Of a stretch of DNA of 64,000 bases, positions 49,332-58,253 are shown piece after piece. The stretch comes from Blastococcus sp. LR1. GTDB lineage: Bacteria; Actinomycetota; Actinomycetes; Mycobacteriales; Geodermatophilaceae. Position numbers and translations under genes: made by a program. The stretch spans positions 124,001 through 188,000 of the forward strand of contig NZ_JAIUJY010000002.1 in NCBI RefSeq assembly GCF_020166105.1, read 5' to 3'. Under the pieces are notes generated by a model. It saw nothing but the letters and a program-made list of their open reading frames with translations, was not told the DNA's origin and did no database searches. Position 1 is the first letter of the stretch; each line of letters opens with the position of its first letter.

Positions 49332-52172
49332 GTGTCCAAGCAGAAGCCGCGCTCCGAGGCTCCGCCGCGACAGTCGTCGCCGGTGTCGCCCTACGACGCC
49401 CAGGCCGCGCTGGAGAGCCAGCTCGCCAGGCTGCGCGCCTCCTCCGGTGCCACGCGCGTCTCCGTGTGGGTGCACGAGGCCACCACCGAGCTCGTCGTCC
49501 CCTTCCGCCAGGCGGTCCGCCCCGGCGCCGAGCCCCGGGACCAGCACCCCGCGCTGATCACCCCCGCACTCCTCTCGGACTCCCCCTTCCTCGCCGCCGT
49601 CATCCGCTCGGGCCAGTCCGTGACCGGCCACGCCGACGGTCGCCGGGCGACCGACCGGCAGCTGGCCGAGGTCGGCATCCGCTCCGCCCACGGTGAGCCG
49701 CTCCTGGTCGACGGCCAGATCGTCGGCGTCCTCACCATCGAGCCCGCGGCCGCCGCCTCCCCCTACCTGCTGCGCCAGGCAACCCCGCGCCTCGCCGCCG
49801 CCGTCTCCGAGGCCTGGGCGCGGCGATCGCAGCAACGCCGCCTGGACCAGGCGGCGGTGCTCCTCGGTCTCATCGAGTCCGCCGCCCAGGCGGAGTCGAC
49901 CGACGCCCTGCTCAGCTCCGCCTGCCGGCAGCTCGCCGAGCTCGGCGAGGTGGAGCGGGCCTGCGTCTTCCTGCTGGAGGACGGCCGGCTGGTGCCGAGC
50001 ATGGCCGCCTACGCCGACGGCCGCCGTGACCTCGCCACGTGGCAGCAGTTCCGCAACGCTCCGGTGCCCCTCCCGATCACCGAGGAGGTGCTGCGCACCG
50101 GCGAGCCCATGACGGCCGACCGCCACTCCGCGCTGGTTTCGGGCTGGTGGGTCGACTCCTTCCAGATCGCCTCCGCGCTCGCCGTCCCGCTGGGCCGCAG
50201 CCCCGAGCTCGCCGGCGTCCTGACCCTCGACAGCACCCAGGTGCGGCCGTTCTCCGAGGACGTCCGCCGGCTCGCCGCCGCCGCCGGCGCGCACCTCGGC
50301 AGCGTCATCGAGCAGGCCCGCACCAGCCAGGCCCGCGCCGCCTCCCTGAACACCGCCCGCGTGGTCCGGCAACTGCTGGTCGACGGCTCGAGCGCCACCG
50401 GCGTCGCGGAGGCGGCCGAGGTGGTCGCCCGCGCCGTCCAGCACCTCGCCGGCACCCACCGCAGCGCCGCCTACCTGGTCGGCCCCGACGACCGGCTCGT
50501 CGAGGTCCGCCACGTCGACTGGCCCGACGCCCACAAGGCGGTCGTGCAGAACCACCTGGTGGGCCGGCTCGCCACCGACATCCCGCTCTGGCGGCTGAGC
50601 TCGGAGCAGAAGGCGCCGGCCCTCGTCGAGGACACCACCACCAACGACCTGCTCGATCCGCGGCTCTGCCAGGCCCTCGACCTCTCCTCCTACCTCAGCG
50701 TGCCGCTCCTGTCCGGTGACCGGCTGCTCGGTCTCGTGGTCACCGGCTCCGTCGGCACGCCGCGCACCTGGTCGCCGTCGGTCCGCGACGCAGTCCGGCA
50801 GGTGACGCTGGAGGGCTCCCTCGTCGTCGAGAACGCCGAACTGCGCGCCAGCGAGCAGCGCCGGCTGACCCAGCTGGCCACCGAGGCGCACGCCGACCCC
50901 CTCACCGGGCTGGCCAACCGGCGGCGGTTCATCGAGGAGGTCGAGGCCACCGTCTACGGCGCCGGCGACCGCAGCTGCGCGCTGCTGATGATCGACCTGG
51001 ACCGGTTCAAGGAGATCAACGACAGCTTCGGGCACAGCGTCGGCGACGACCTGCTCTGCCTCGTCGGCCCGCGTCTGCAGAAGGCGCTGCGCCCCGGTGA
51101 CCTGCTCGCCCGGATGGGCGGCGACGAGTTCGCCGTCCTCCTGCCCGACGCCGACGCCGAGCGCGCCCGCGAGGTCGGCGCCGCGCTCGGCACCGCCCTG
51201 CGCGACGCCTTCGTCCTGGACGGCATGCCCCTGCACGTCGACGCCAGCGTCGGCATCGCCCTCTGCCCCGACCACGGCCGGGACCGCTCCCTGCTGCTCG
51301 CACGGGCCGACACCGCGATGTACGCGGCCAAGCGCGGCCGGCACGGCTACGAGGTGTGGGCGCCCGACGGCACCCCCGCCTCCCGGGACCGGCTGGAGAC
51401 GCTGGAGCAGCTCCGCTCGGCGCTCGACGACGAGCAGCTCACCACGCACTACCAGCCCAAGCTCGACCTGCGCAGCGGCCGGATCACCGGCCTGGAGGCG
51501 CTGGTCCGCTGGAACCACCCCACGCGCGGGCTGCTCTACCCCGACGTCTTCCTCCCGCTGGCAGAGCAGGCCGGCCTGATGCGCCGGCTCGCGCTGCGCG
51601 TCCTCGAGCGCTCGCTGCGCGACCTCCAGGGGTGGCGCGCGCGGGGCCACGACCTCTCGGTCGCGGTGAACCTGTCGGTCTCCAACCTCCAGGACGTCGC
51701 GCTGCCCGAGCAGGTGTCGATGCTGCTCGACGCCTTCTCCGTGCCGGCCGAGGCGCTGATCCTGGAGATCACCGAGGACGTGCTCATGGCCGACGCCGCG
51801 CGCAGCCAGCAGGTCATGGCCGGGTTGCGCCGGCTCGGCGTCCGGCTCTCCGTCGACGACTACGGCACCGGCTACTCCTCGCTGTCCTACCTGCGGGCAC
51901 TGCCGGTGGACGAGCTGAAGCTCGACCGCAGCTTCGTGACCCACCTGACGACCGACTCCCGCGCGGCCGCGATCGTGCGCAGCACCCTGCAGCTGAGCAG
52001 GGACCTGGGCATGAGCATGGTCGTCGAAGGGGTGGAGGACGCCGCCGCCCTCGCCGCGCTGCGCACGTGGGGCTGCGACGTCGCGCAGGGCTATCACATC
52101 GCCCGTCCGATGCCGGCCGATTCCGTGCCGAGCTGGCTGGCGGAGAACGATCCGGCCCTGACCCGCCCCTGA
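49332..52172 (+). CDS. GAF-GGDEF-EAL cyclic di-GMP enzyme
   Basis: 946 residues from GTG 49332. The N-terminal ~500 residues contain at least two, possibly three GAF-like sensor domains (RVSVWVHEATTELVVPFR; RACVFLLEDGRLVPSMAAYA; RSAAYLVGPDDRLVEVRHV). GGDEF (~510-675) is intact: ADPLTGLANRRRF, LLMIDLDRFKEINDSFGH and RMGGDEFAVLL, with the inhibitory RxxD site (RPGD) five residues upstream. EAL (~690-940) keeps LEALVRWNHP, AVNLSVSN, LEITEDVLM, DDYGTGYSSL, LKLDRSF and VVEGVED, so both synthesis and hydrolysis of c-di-GMP are possible. No membrane segments. Confidence 0.92.
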   Translation: MSKQKPRSEAPPRQSSPVSPYDAQAALESQLARLRASSGATRVSVWVHEATTELVVPFRQAVRPGAEPRDQHPALITPALLSDSPFLAAVIRSGQSVTGHADGRRATDRQLAEVGIRSAHGEPLLVDGQIVGVLTIEPAAAASPYLLRQATPRLAAAVSEAWARRSQQRRLDQAAVLLGLIESAAQAESTDALLSSACRQLAELGEVERACVFLLEDGRLVPSMAAYADGRRDLATWQQFRNAPVPLPITEEVLRTGEPMTADRHSALVSGWWVDSFQIASALAVPLGRSPELAGVLTLDSTQVRPFSEDVRRLAAAAGAHLGSVIEQARTSQARAASLNTARVVRQLLVDGSSATGVAEAAEVVARAVQHLAGTHRSAAYLVGPDDRLVEVRHVDWPDAHKAVVQNHLVGRLATDIPLWRLSSEQKAPALVEDTTTNDLLDPRLCQALDLSSYLSVPLLSGDRLLGLVVTGSVGTPRTWSPSVRDAVRQVTLEGSLVVENAELRASEQRRLTQLATEAHADPLTGLANRRRFIEEVEATVYGAGDRSCALLMIDLDRFKEINDSFGHSVGDDLLCLVGPRLQKALRPGDLLARMGGDEFAVLLPDADAERAREVGAALGTALRDAFVLDGMPLHVDASVGIALCPDHGRDRSLLLARADTAMYAAKRGRHGYEVWAPDGTPASRDRLETLEQLRSALDDEQLTTHYQPKLDLRSGRITGLEALVRWNHPTRGLLYPDVFLPLAEQAGLMRRLALRVLERSLRDLQGWRARGHDLSVAVNLSVSNLQDVALPEQVSMLLDAFSVPAEALILEITEDVLMADAARSQQVMAGLRRLGVRLSVDDYGTGYSSLSYLRALPVDELKLDRSFVTHLTTDSRAAAIVRSTLQLSRDLGMSMVVEGVEDAAALAALRTWGCDVAQGYHIARPMPADSVPSWLAENDPALTRP

Positions 52173-52181
52173 CCCGGCCGG

Positions 52182-52568
52182 CTACGCGCCGGGCCCGGCC
52201 GGGCGTGATGCGCCGCCGAGCACGAGGCCGACCGAGAGCGCGGCAGCGAGCACGCCCAGCGCGAGGAACGCCAGGTTCACGTTGCCGTTGGTGATCACCA
52301 GGTCCCCCTCGGGCCGCCTGCCCATCGCCGCGAACGCCACGACCAGCCACACCACCGCGGGCAGAGCCGCGACGACCCTCGACCCGGTGATCAGCATCGC
52401 GCCGCGGACCAGCAGCACGTTGCCGACGACGGCGCCCACGATCGACACCGGGACGGGCACGCCGCCGATGCGCAGGGGCAGCCAGAACACCTGGACCAGC
52501 GCCAGCCAGCCGGCGACGACGACGGCGAGCAGTCCCCAGCCCACTGTCGCCGCGACGGGTCGGCTCAT
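52182..52568 (-). CDS. DUF6113-like membrane protein
   Basis: 128 residues with four membrane helices ([78 protein letters not shown]). It overlaps the end of mshB by four bases. A hydrophobic protein in the same place occurs in mycobacteria (Rv1171 next to mshB). Family name is from memory; function unknown. Confidence 0.75.
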   Translation of the reverse strand: MSRPVAATVGWGLLAVVVAGWLALVQVFWLPLRIGGVPVPVSIVGAVVGNVLLVRGAMLITGSRVVAALPAVVWLVVAFAAMGRRPEGDLVITNGNVNLAFLALGVLAAALSVGLVLGGASRPAGPGA

Positions 52569-53461
52569 CGCGGCAATCCGGCGAACAGGTCGTCCTCCCG
52601 CGCCGAAGGGTCACCGGCGCGCTCGCCGCGGACCAGCTGGAAGTACTCGGTGCCCCGGACCAGTTGGCCGAGGTCGTTCGAGAGGGCGAAGAAGCCGTCC
52701 CGCACGGTGATCTGGGTGGCGTGGGCCCGCAGTGCGGCGGCCTTCCGGTCCACGAGGTGCCCGGCGTCCACCGCCGTCGTCACCTCGTCGTCGTCCACCA
52801 CGAAGGGAGCGTGCTCGATCGCGGCCGACGGGAGGAACGGCACCCGCTGCCCCGCCGCGGCCAGTGCGTCGTCGCTCTCGCGGACGGCGGTGCGCGGGAG
52901 GCGGCACCAGTAGACCTTCGCGACGTCCCAGGCCGGACCGAGGTCGGGCCGGTACGCCGCATCGGCCGCGGCCTCGACGGCGGCCATGGCCACCCGGTGG
53001 GCCTGGACGTGGTCGGGGTGGCCGTAGCCGCCGTCCGGGTCGTAGGTGACGACGACGTGCGGCCGGACGTCCCGGACGACCGCCACCGCGTGCCCCACCG
53101 CCTCGTCGACGTCGGCGCCCCAGAAGGCGCGCGGCCGCTCGTTGGCCGGGGTGCCGATCATCCCGGAGTCGCGGTAGCGCCCCGCGCCGCCGAGGAAGCG
53201 GATGTCGGTGACGCCGAGCTCGGCCATCGCCGCCCGGAGCTCACCGATCCGGTAGCCACCGAGCTGGTCGGCCTGGTCGGCGGCCAGTTGCGCGACCTCG
53301 GGGACGAGGATCTCGCCCTCTTCGCCCAGCGTGCAGGTGAGCAGCGTGACCTGGGCCCCCTCCGCGACGTACCGAGCCATCGTGGCCCCGGTGGTGATCG
53401 TCTCGTCGTCAGGATGCGCGTGGACGAGGAGGAGACGCCGGTCAGAGATCACGAGCGGCAT
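52565..53461 (-). CDS. mshB: N-acetyl-1-D-myo-inositol-2-amino-2-deoxy-alpha-D-glucopyranoside deacetylase
   Basis: 298 residues. PIG-L/LmbE fold with the zinc motif [16 protein letters not shown] at residues 11-26 and [20 protein letters not shown] carrying the second zinc histidine. MshB deacetylates GlcNAc-Ins, the second step in mycothiol synthesis, the main thiol of actinobacteria. Length (303 in M. tuberculosis) and the downstream membrane protein agree. Its 5' region abuts the 85-bp tandem repeat. Confidence 0.9.
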   Translation of the reverse strand: MPLVISDRRLLLVHAHPDDETITTGATMARYVAEGAQVTLLTCTLGEEGEILVPEVAQLAADQADQLGGYRIGELRAAMAELGVTDIRFLGGAGRYRDSGMIGTPANERPRAFWGADVDEAVGHAVAVVRDVRPHVVVTYDPDGGYGHPDHVQAHRVAMAAVEAAADAAYRPDLGPAWDVAKVYWCRLPRTAVRESDDALAAAGQRVPFLPSAAIEHAPFVVDDDEVTTAVDAGHLVDRKAAALRAHATQITVRDGFFALSNDLGQLVRGTEYFQLVRGERAGDPSAREDDLFAGLPR

Positions 53462-53503
53462 TCTCTCCGAGCCGGCCCTGTCGTCCCGAGTGGGCCCGGA
53501 GGG

Positions 53504-53755
53504 TCCGCGCAGGGACGACGAAAGGGCTCAGCTCACCAGGGGCACGGCACCTGGCCGCGGTGTCGTCCGGAGGACGACAGAGTCATAGTCCGCGCAGGGA
53601 CGACTGACGCGCTCAGCTCACCAGGGGCACGGCACCTGGCCGCGGTGTCGTCCGGAGGACGACAGAGTCATAGTCCGCGCAGGGACGACTGACGCGCTCA
53701 GCTCAGCAGGGGCACGGCACCTGGTCGCGGTGCGATCCGGAGGATCGCGATGTCA
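53504..53755. repeat. 85-bp tandem repeat, three units, with a conserved hairpin
   Basis: Units begin at 53504, 53589 and 53674 (period exactly 85). Each starts TCCGCGCAGGGACGAC and continues CAGGGGCACGGCACCTGG and then a 7+3+7 hairpin. In units 1 and 2 the hairpin is GTCGTCC-GGA-GGACGAC (53562-53578 and 53647-53663). In unit 3 it is GCGATCC-GGA-GGATCGC (53732-53748), three base pairs changed on both arms. The array fills the gap between the mshB start and the stop of the peptide ABC operon, and probably acts as a multiple terminator for the latter. Nothing else is visible in 53462-53503. Confidence 0.9.
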
Positions 53756-54814
53756 CAGCACCTTCGCCGCCTGGGCGTAGTGGCAGGCGTTGAGGTGCCC
53801 GACACCGCGATCCTCCAGCGCCGGGTCGACGTCGATGCACTTCTGCCGCTGGGAGTCGGAGAGCTCGTTGGCGAACTTCTGGCACCGCGTGCGGAAGTGG
53901 CAACCCGAGGGCGGGTTCGCCGGGCTGGGCACGTCGCCGGTGATGATGATGCGCTGGCGGGCCCGCTCGCGGCGCGGGTCGGGCAGCGGGATCGCCGAGA
54001 GCAGCGCCTGCGTGTACGGGTGCGCCGGCCGCTCGAAGAGCTCGTCGCGCTCGGCCACCTCGACGATGCGGCCGAGGTACATGACCGCCACCCGGTCGGA
54101 GATGTGCCGGACGACGGAGAGGTCGTGCGCGATGAACAGGTAGGACAGCTGCAGCCGGTTCTTGAGGTCCTCGAGCAGGTTGATGACGCCGGCCTGGATG
54201 GAGACGTCCAGCGCCGAGACCGGCTCGTCGAGCACGAGCACCTTCGGCTCCAGCGCCAGCGCCCGGGCGATGCCGATGCGCTGCCGCTGCCCGCCGGAGA
54301 ACTCCGCGGGGTACCGGTTGGTGTGCTCGGGGTTCAGCCCCACGAGCCGCACGAGCTCCTCGACGCGTTCCCGGATCGCGTCCTCGCCCTTGACCACCCC
54401 GTGGATGACCAGCGGCTCGGCGATGATGTCGAAGACCGGCAGCCGTGGGCTCAGCGAGGCGTACGGGTCCTGGAAGACGATCTGGATGTCCCGGCGCAGC
54501 GGGCGCATCTCCTTGCGGCTGAGCCCGATGAGCTCCCGCCCCTCGAACACGACCGATCCGCTCGTGGCGGGCTGGAGGTTGAGGATGGCGCGGCCGGTCG
54601 TGGACTTGCCGCAGCCGGACTCACCGACGAGCCCGAGCACCTCACCGGGGTAGAGGTCGAGGTCGACCCCGTCGACGGCGCGCACGGAGCCGACCGTGCG
54701 CCGCAGCAGTCCCCCACCGGTGATCGGGAAGTGCTTGACCAGCTTGCGCACCGACAGGATCGGCTCGCGCCGGCCTGCCCCGGCCGGGGTGCGCTCCGCC
54801 GTCTGCTCGCTCAC
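53753..54814 (-). CDS. dppF: Dipeptide/oligopeptide ABC importer ATP-binding protein (DppF/OppF type)
   Basis: 353 residues from GTG 54814, overlapping the previous gene's stop as GTGA. Walker [19 protein letters not shown], signature [17 protein letters not shown], Walker [20 protein letters not shown]-loop [14 protein letters not shown]. The C-terminal oligopeptide-specific tail has the cysteine motif [14 protein letters not shown] and a later NACHY, an iron-sulfur-type Cys cluster found in Opp/Dpp ATPases. It is the last gene of the operon. Confidence 0.92.
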   Translation of the reverse strand: MSEQTAERTPAGAGRREPILSVRKLVKHFPITGGGLLRRTVGSVRAVDGVDLDLYPGEVLGLVGESGCGKSTTGRAILNLQPATSGSVVFEGRELIGLSRKEMRPLRRDIQIVFQDPYASLSPRLPVFDIIAEPLVIHGVVKGEDAIRERVEELVRLVGLNPEHTNRYPAEFSGGQRQRIGIARALALEPKVLVLDEPVSALDVSIQAGVINLLEDLKNRLQLSYLFIAHDLSVVRHISDRVAVMYLGRIVEVAERDELFERPAHPYTQALLSAIPLPDPRRERARQRIIITGDVPSPANPPSGCHFRTRCQKFANELSDSQRQKCIDVDPALEDRGVGHLNACHYAQAAKVL

Positions 54815-56088
54815 GGCTTCTCTCCTCGGGGGGTGGTCACGGTGCCGGTCTCGCCCTGCGGCGCGGTGGGCTCGGTCTGGTCGGGCGGCGGGGTCCCGGC
54901 CGGCTCGTCGGCCCCGGCGACCAACGCCGACGACGCATCCTCGACCAGGACGTCGTCGGTGACACCCGCGTCGAACACCTCGGTGGCGTGCCCGTGGGCC
55001 GCGGCGACGACCTCCGTGCGGATGCACGCGGCGGTGTGCCCCGGACCGACGTCGACCAGCGGCGGCTCGTCGACGTCGCACTCCGGCACGTGGAGGGGGC
55101 AGCGCGGCGCGAACGGGCAGCCCGGCGGCATGTTGAGCAGCGACGGAGGCGCCCCGACGATCGGCGTCAGGCGCTCCCGGTCGGCGCGGTCCAGCCGCGG
55201 CAGCGAGCCCAGCAGCCCGAGCGTGTACGGCATCCGCGGCTCGTAGTAGATGTCCTCCACGCCACCGATCTCGATCGGCCGGCCGGCGTACATGACGAGC
55301 ACGCGGTCGGCCATGCCGGCGACCACCCCGAGGTCGTGGGTGATCAGCACCATCGCGGCGCCGGTCTCCTGCAGTGCCGTTCCCAGCACCTCGAGGATCT
55401 GCGCCTGCACGGTGACGTCGAGGGCCGTCGTGGGCTCGTCGGCGATGATGACGTCGGGCTGGTTGGCCATCGCGATGGCGATGACGACGCGCTGGCGCAT
55501 GCCGCCGGAAAAGGCGTGCGGATAGGCCTGGATCCGGTCCTCGGCCTGCGGGATGCCGACCAGCTCCAGCAGCTCGATCGCCCGCGCGGTCGCGGCCTTC
55601 TTGGAGAGGTTGCGGTCGTGGATCCGCAGCGTCTCCTCGATCTGGTGGCCGATGCGGTAGACCGGGTCCAGGGAGGTCATCGGGTCCTGGAAGATCATCG
55701 AGATGCCCGAGCCACGGAGGCGCGACATGTCCTTGTCGCGGAGTCCGAGCAGCTCTTCGCCGCGGAAGCGCACCGAGCCGGTGACCCGCGCCGACGACGG
55801 CAGCAGGCCCATGACCGCCAGCGAGGTGACCGACTTGCCCGAACCGGACTCCCCCACGATGCCCAGGACCTCACCGGGGCGCAGGGAGTAGTCCACGCCG
55901 CGGACGGCGTGCACCAGGCCGTCCTCGGTCGGGAACCGGACGTTGAGGTCGCGGACCTCGAGCAGCGGGTCGGAGGCGGAGCGCGCGGCGCGGTCCGGCG
56001 CACCGGCCGTCCGGCTGGAGGAGATCAGGTCCAGGGACGTCGCTCCGGCAGCGGACGTGCCGGACCCCCGCGGGTCGATGGTGCTCAT
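54811..56088 (-). CDS. dppD: Dipeptide/oligopeptide ABC importer ATP-binding protein (DppD/OppD type)
   Basis: 425 residues from ATG 56088 (AGAGGTAG upstream). An unusual ~40-residue N-terminal extension precedes the domain. Walker [21 protein letters not shown], signature [15 protein letters not shown], Walker [18 protein letters not shown]-loop [14 protein letters not shown], and the Opp-type C-terminal motif [18 protein letters not shown] further ~70-residue acidic tail is longer than in most DppD. It forms the ATPase heterodimer with the next gene. Confidence 0.92.
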   Translation of the reverse strand: MSTIDPRGSGTSAAGATSLDLISSSRTAGAPDRAARSASDPLLEVRDLNVRFPTEDGLVHAVRGVDYSLRPGEVLGIVGESGSGKSVTSLAVMGLLPSSARVTGSVRFRGEELLGLRDKDMSRLRGSGISMIFQDPMTSLDPVYRIGHQIEETLRIHDRNLSKKAATARAIELLELVGIPQAEDRIQAYPHAFSGGMRQRVVIAIAMANQPDVIIADEPTTALDVTVQAQILEVLGTALQETGAAMVLITHDLGVVAGMADRVLVMYAGRPIEIGGVEDIYYEPRMPYTLGLLGSLPRLDRADRERLTPIVGAPPSLLNMPPGCPFAPRCPLHVPECDVDEPPLVDVGPGHTAACIRTEVVAAAHGHATEVFDAGVTDDVLVEDASSALVAGADEPAGTPPPDQTEPTAPQGETGTVTTPRGEKP

Positions 56089-56099
56089 GCCACTACCTC

Positions 56100-57062
56100 T
56101 CAGGCCCGCACGCGGCTCTGGCTGGGATCGAACGCGTCCCGGATGCCGTCGCCGATCAGGTTGATCGCCAGCACGATGAGCAGCAGCGCTCCGCCGGGGA
56201 AGTAGAAGAGCCACGGCCGCGTGCTGGCCGCCTGGACGCCGTCGGACACCAGACGGCCCAGGGATGTCGCGTTCGCCTGGTTGACGCCGAAGCCGAGGTA
56301 GGTGAGCGAGGCCTCGAGGATGATCGCCGTCGCCGCCGCCAGGGTGACCCACACGATGATGGATCCCAGGGCGTTCGGGATCAGGTGCCGGAAGATGATC
56401 CGCTGGTCCGACGCGCCCAGGGCGTGCGCCGCCTCGACGTACTCCTTCTCCCGCAGGGTCAGGAACTGGCCGCGGACGATGCGGGCCAGGTCCAGCCAGC
56501 CGAAGAGCCCGAGGATGAGTCCCACGCCCTGCGGGGTCCGCAGCTCGGGGAAGTTGCTGGCCACCACGATGAGCACCACCAGCAGCGGCACGGTGAGGAC
56601 CAGGTCGACCAGCCGCATGAGGGTGGCGTCCACCCAGCGCCCGAAGTAACCGGCCAGCGCTCCGATCACCAGGCCGAGCGGCAGCGCGATGACCATGAAG
56701 ACCGCCACGATGAGCAGCGTCCGCTGCACGCCCTGCATCAGGCCGGCGAGCAGGTCGCGGCCGATCGCGTCGCTGCCCAGGAGGTAGCCGTCGCTGCCCG
56801 GCGGGACCGACTGGGCCTCCCGGTTCTGGAGGGCGTAGTCGGTGCCGGTGATCAGCGGGCCGACGAAGCCGAAGAGCAGCATGATCGCCAGCAGCACGAG
56901 GCCGCTCATGCCGACCTTGTTGTGCAGGAAGCGGCGGATGATCTGCTGACGCTGGCTGCGCGCGCGGACGCCGAACTCGCGGTCGACGCCGCCGCCGACC
57001 GGAGCGCCCGGCTCGGCCGGGACGACCGAGCCCGCCGTGGATGCGGCCTGTGTGGATGACAT
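56100..57062 (-). CDS. dppC: Dipeptide/oligopeptide ABC importer permease (DppC/OppC type)
   Basis: 320 residues from ATG 57062. A cytoplasmic N-terminus ([20 protein letters not shown], quoted in part) opens into the OppC_N segment, then the [20 protein letters not shown] periplasmic motif and five further helices. The EAA loop [20 protein letters not shown] contacts the ATPases. It lies 25 bases after dppB and 11 before dppD. Confidence 0.92.
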   Translation of the reverse strand: MSSTQAASTAGSVVPAEPGAPVGGGVDREFGVRARSQRQQIIRRFLHNKVGMSGLVLLAIMLLFGFVGPLITGTDYALQNREAQSVPPGSDGYLLGSDAIGRDLLAGLMQGVQRTLLIVAVFMVIALPLGLVIGALAGYFGRWVDATLMRLVDLVLTVPLLVVLIVVASNFPELRTPQGVGLILGLFGWLDLARIVRGQFLTLREKEYVEAAHALGASDQRIIFRHLIPNALGSIIVWVTLAAATAIILEASLTYLGFGVNQANATSLGRLVSDGVQAASTRPWLFYFPGGALLLIVLAINLIGDGIRDAFDPSQSRVRA

Positions 57063-57087
57063 TCGATTTCCTATCGGCCGGGGGCCG

Positions 57088-58077
57088 TCACGACAGCCGG
57101 ATCCGCGGGTCGAGCACCGCGTACAGGAGGTCGGCGATCAGGTTGAAGACGACGACGAAGACGGCGCTCACGAGCAACCAGCCGAGCACCACGTTGATGT
57201 CGTTGTCGCCGATGCCGTCCTCGAGCAGGTAGCGCCCCATGCCGTTCCAGACGAAGACCTGCTCGGTGATGATCGCGCCGCCGAAGAGCGTGCCGATGCC
57301 CAGGGCGACGACGGTGGTCAGCGGGATCAGCGCGTTGCGCAGCCCGTGCTTGACGACCGTGCGCCGGTACGTGAGCCCCTTGGCGCGGGCCAGCCGCATG
57401 TAGTCCGAGCCGAGCACGTCGAGCATCGCGGCGCGCTGGAACCGGCTCCAGGCGGCGAAGGAGAGCAGGGCGAGGCTGATCGTCGGCAGGATCAGGTGCG
57501 CGAGGCGGTCGGACCAGAGTTCCCAGCCGTCGGCGTACAGGCCCAGCGCCGCCGTCTCCTCGCCGAGGGTGAAGAACACCTGACGGCCGAACGCGTCGTT
57601 GAGACCGACGGCGATGAACTCCTTGAGCAGGGCTGCGAACCAGAACGTCGGCAGCGCGATCAGCAGGTAGGCCAGGAAGGTGAAGGTGTAGTCCGACGGC
57701 TTGTACTGCCGGACCGCTCCGATGACCCCGACGATGATCGCGAGGATGACCGCGATGATGACCGCTGCGGCGATCAGGCGGGAGGTGACGCCGAGCCGCG
57801 CGAAGAGCTGGTCGGCCACCGGCGTGCCGTTGATGGTCTCGCCGAAGTCACCGGTCAGCACTCCGCTGAGCCAGTTCCAGTACCGCAGGAAGAAGTTGTC
57901 GTTCAGCCCCAGTTCCTCGCGCATGTTCGCGAAGAACGACTCGGGCGGGCGCGGCTGCAGCGTGTAGTACTTCGACAGCGGGTCGAAGCTCGCCGCGCAC
58001 AGCGCGAACACCAGGAACGAGCTCCCGACCAACACGAGGACGGCTCCGAGGAGTCGTCTGATCGCGAAGAACAGCAT
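57088..58077 (-). CDS. dppB: Dipeptide/oligopeptide ABC importer permease (DppB/OppB type)
   Basis: 329 residues from ATG 58077, with six membrane helices. The N-terminus (MLFFAIRRLLGAVLVLVGSS) and the EAA loop DYMRLARAKGLTYRRTVVKH with GLRNALIPLTTVVAL are family-typical. The large periplasmic loop includes LGLNDNFFLRYWNWLSGVLTGDFGET (given in part by position, residues ~60-85). The gap to the binding protein holds strong hairpins, so the binding protein may be expressed at a higher level than the permeases. Confidence 0.92.
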   Translation of the reverse strand: MLFFAIRRLLGAVLVLVGSSFLVFALCAASFDPLSKYYTLQPRPPESFFANMREELGLNDNFFLRYWNWLSGVLTGDFGETINGTPVADQLFARLGVTSRLIAAAVIIAVILAIIVGVIGAVRQYKPSDYTFTFLAYLLIALPTFWFAALLKEFIAVGLNDAFGRQVFFTLGEETAALGLYADGWELWSDRLAHLILPTISLALLSFAAWSRFQRAAMLDVLGSDYMRLARAKGLTYRRTVVKHGLRNALIPLTTVVALGIGTLFGGAIITEQVFVWNGMGRYLLEDGIGDNDINVVLGWLLVSAVFVVVFNLIADLLYAVLDPRIRLS

Positions 58078-58135
58078 GGCGCGAACCTTACGTCGGGGGT
58101 GGGGCCGCTCCACCTGCGTTCGGAGCGGGGTCGGT

Positions 58136-58246
58136 CGTGCGCCTCGGGGGCCGAGGCGGCACGCGGCCCCCGGAGCAGAGCACCGAGGGCCGCGGCCAGG
58201 TCATGCGGCGGTCAGGAGCTCCCGGAGCGATCCGGGAGCCCCTGAC
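58136..58246 (-). terminator. Two hairpins between dppA and dppB
   Basis: GTCAGGAGCTCCCGGA (58211-58226) pairs with TCCGGGAGCCCCTGAC (58231-58246) with one mismatch, eight bases past the dppA stop. A second stem, GCCTCGG (58141-58147) with CCGAGGC (58151-58157), lies closer to dppB. They probably act as partial terminators or mRNA 3'-end stabilisers, giving excess binding protein. Confidence 0.75.
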
Positions 58247-58253
58247 CGGTCGA

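Noticed and set aside
53504..53755. Possible CRISPR array
   Set aside because: The units are contiguous 85-mers with no variable spacers, and no cas gene is present; it is a tandem repeat with a hairpin.
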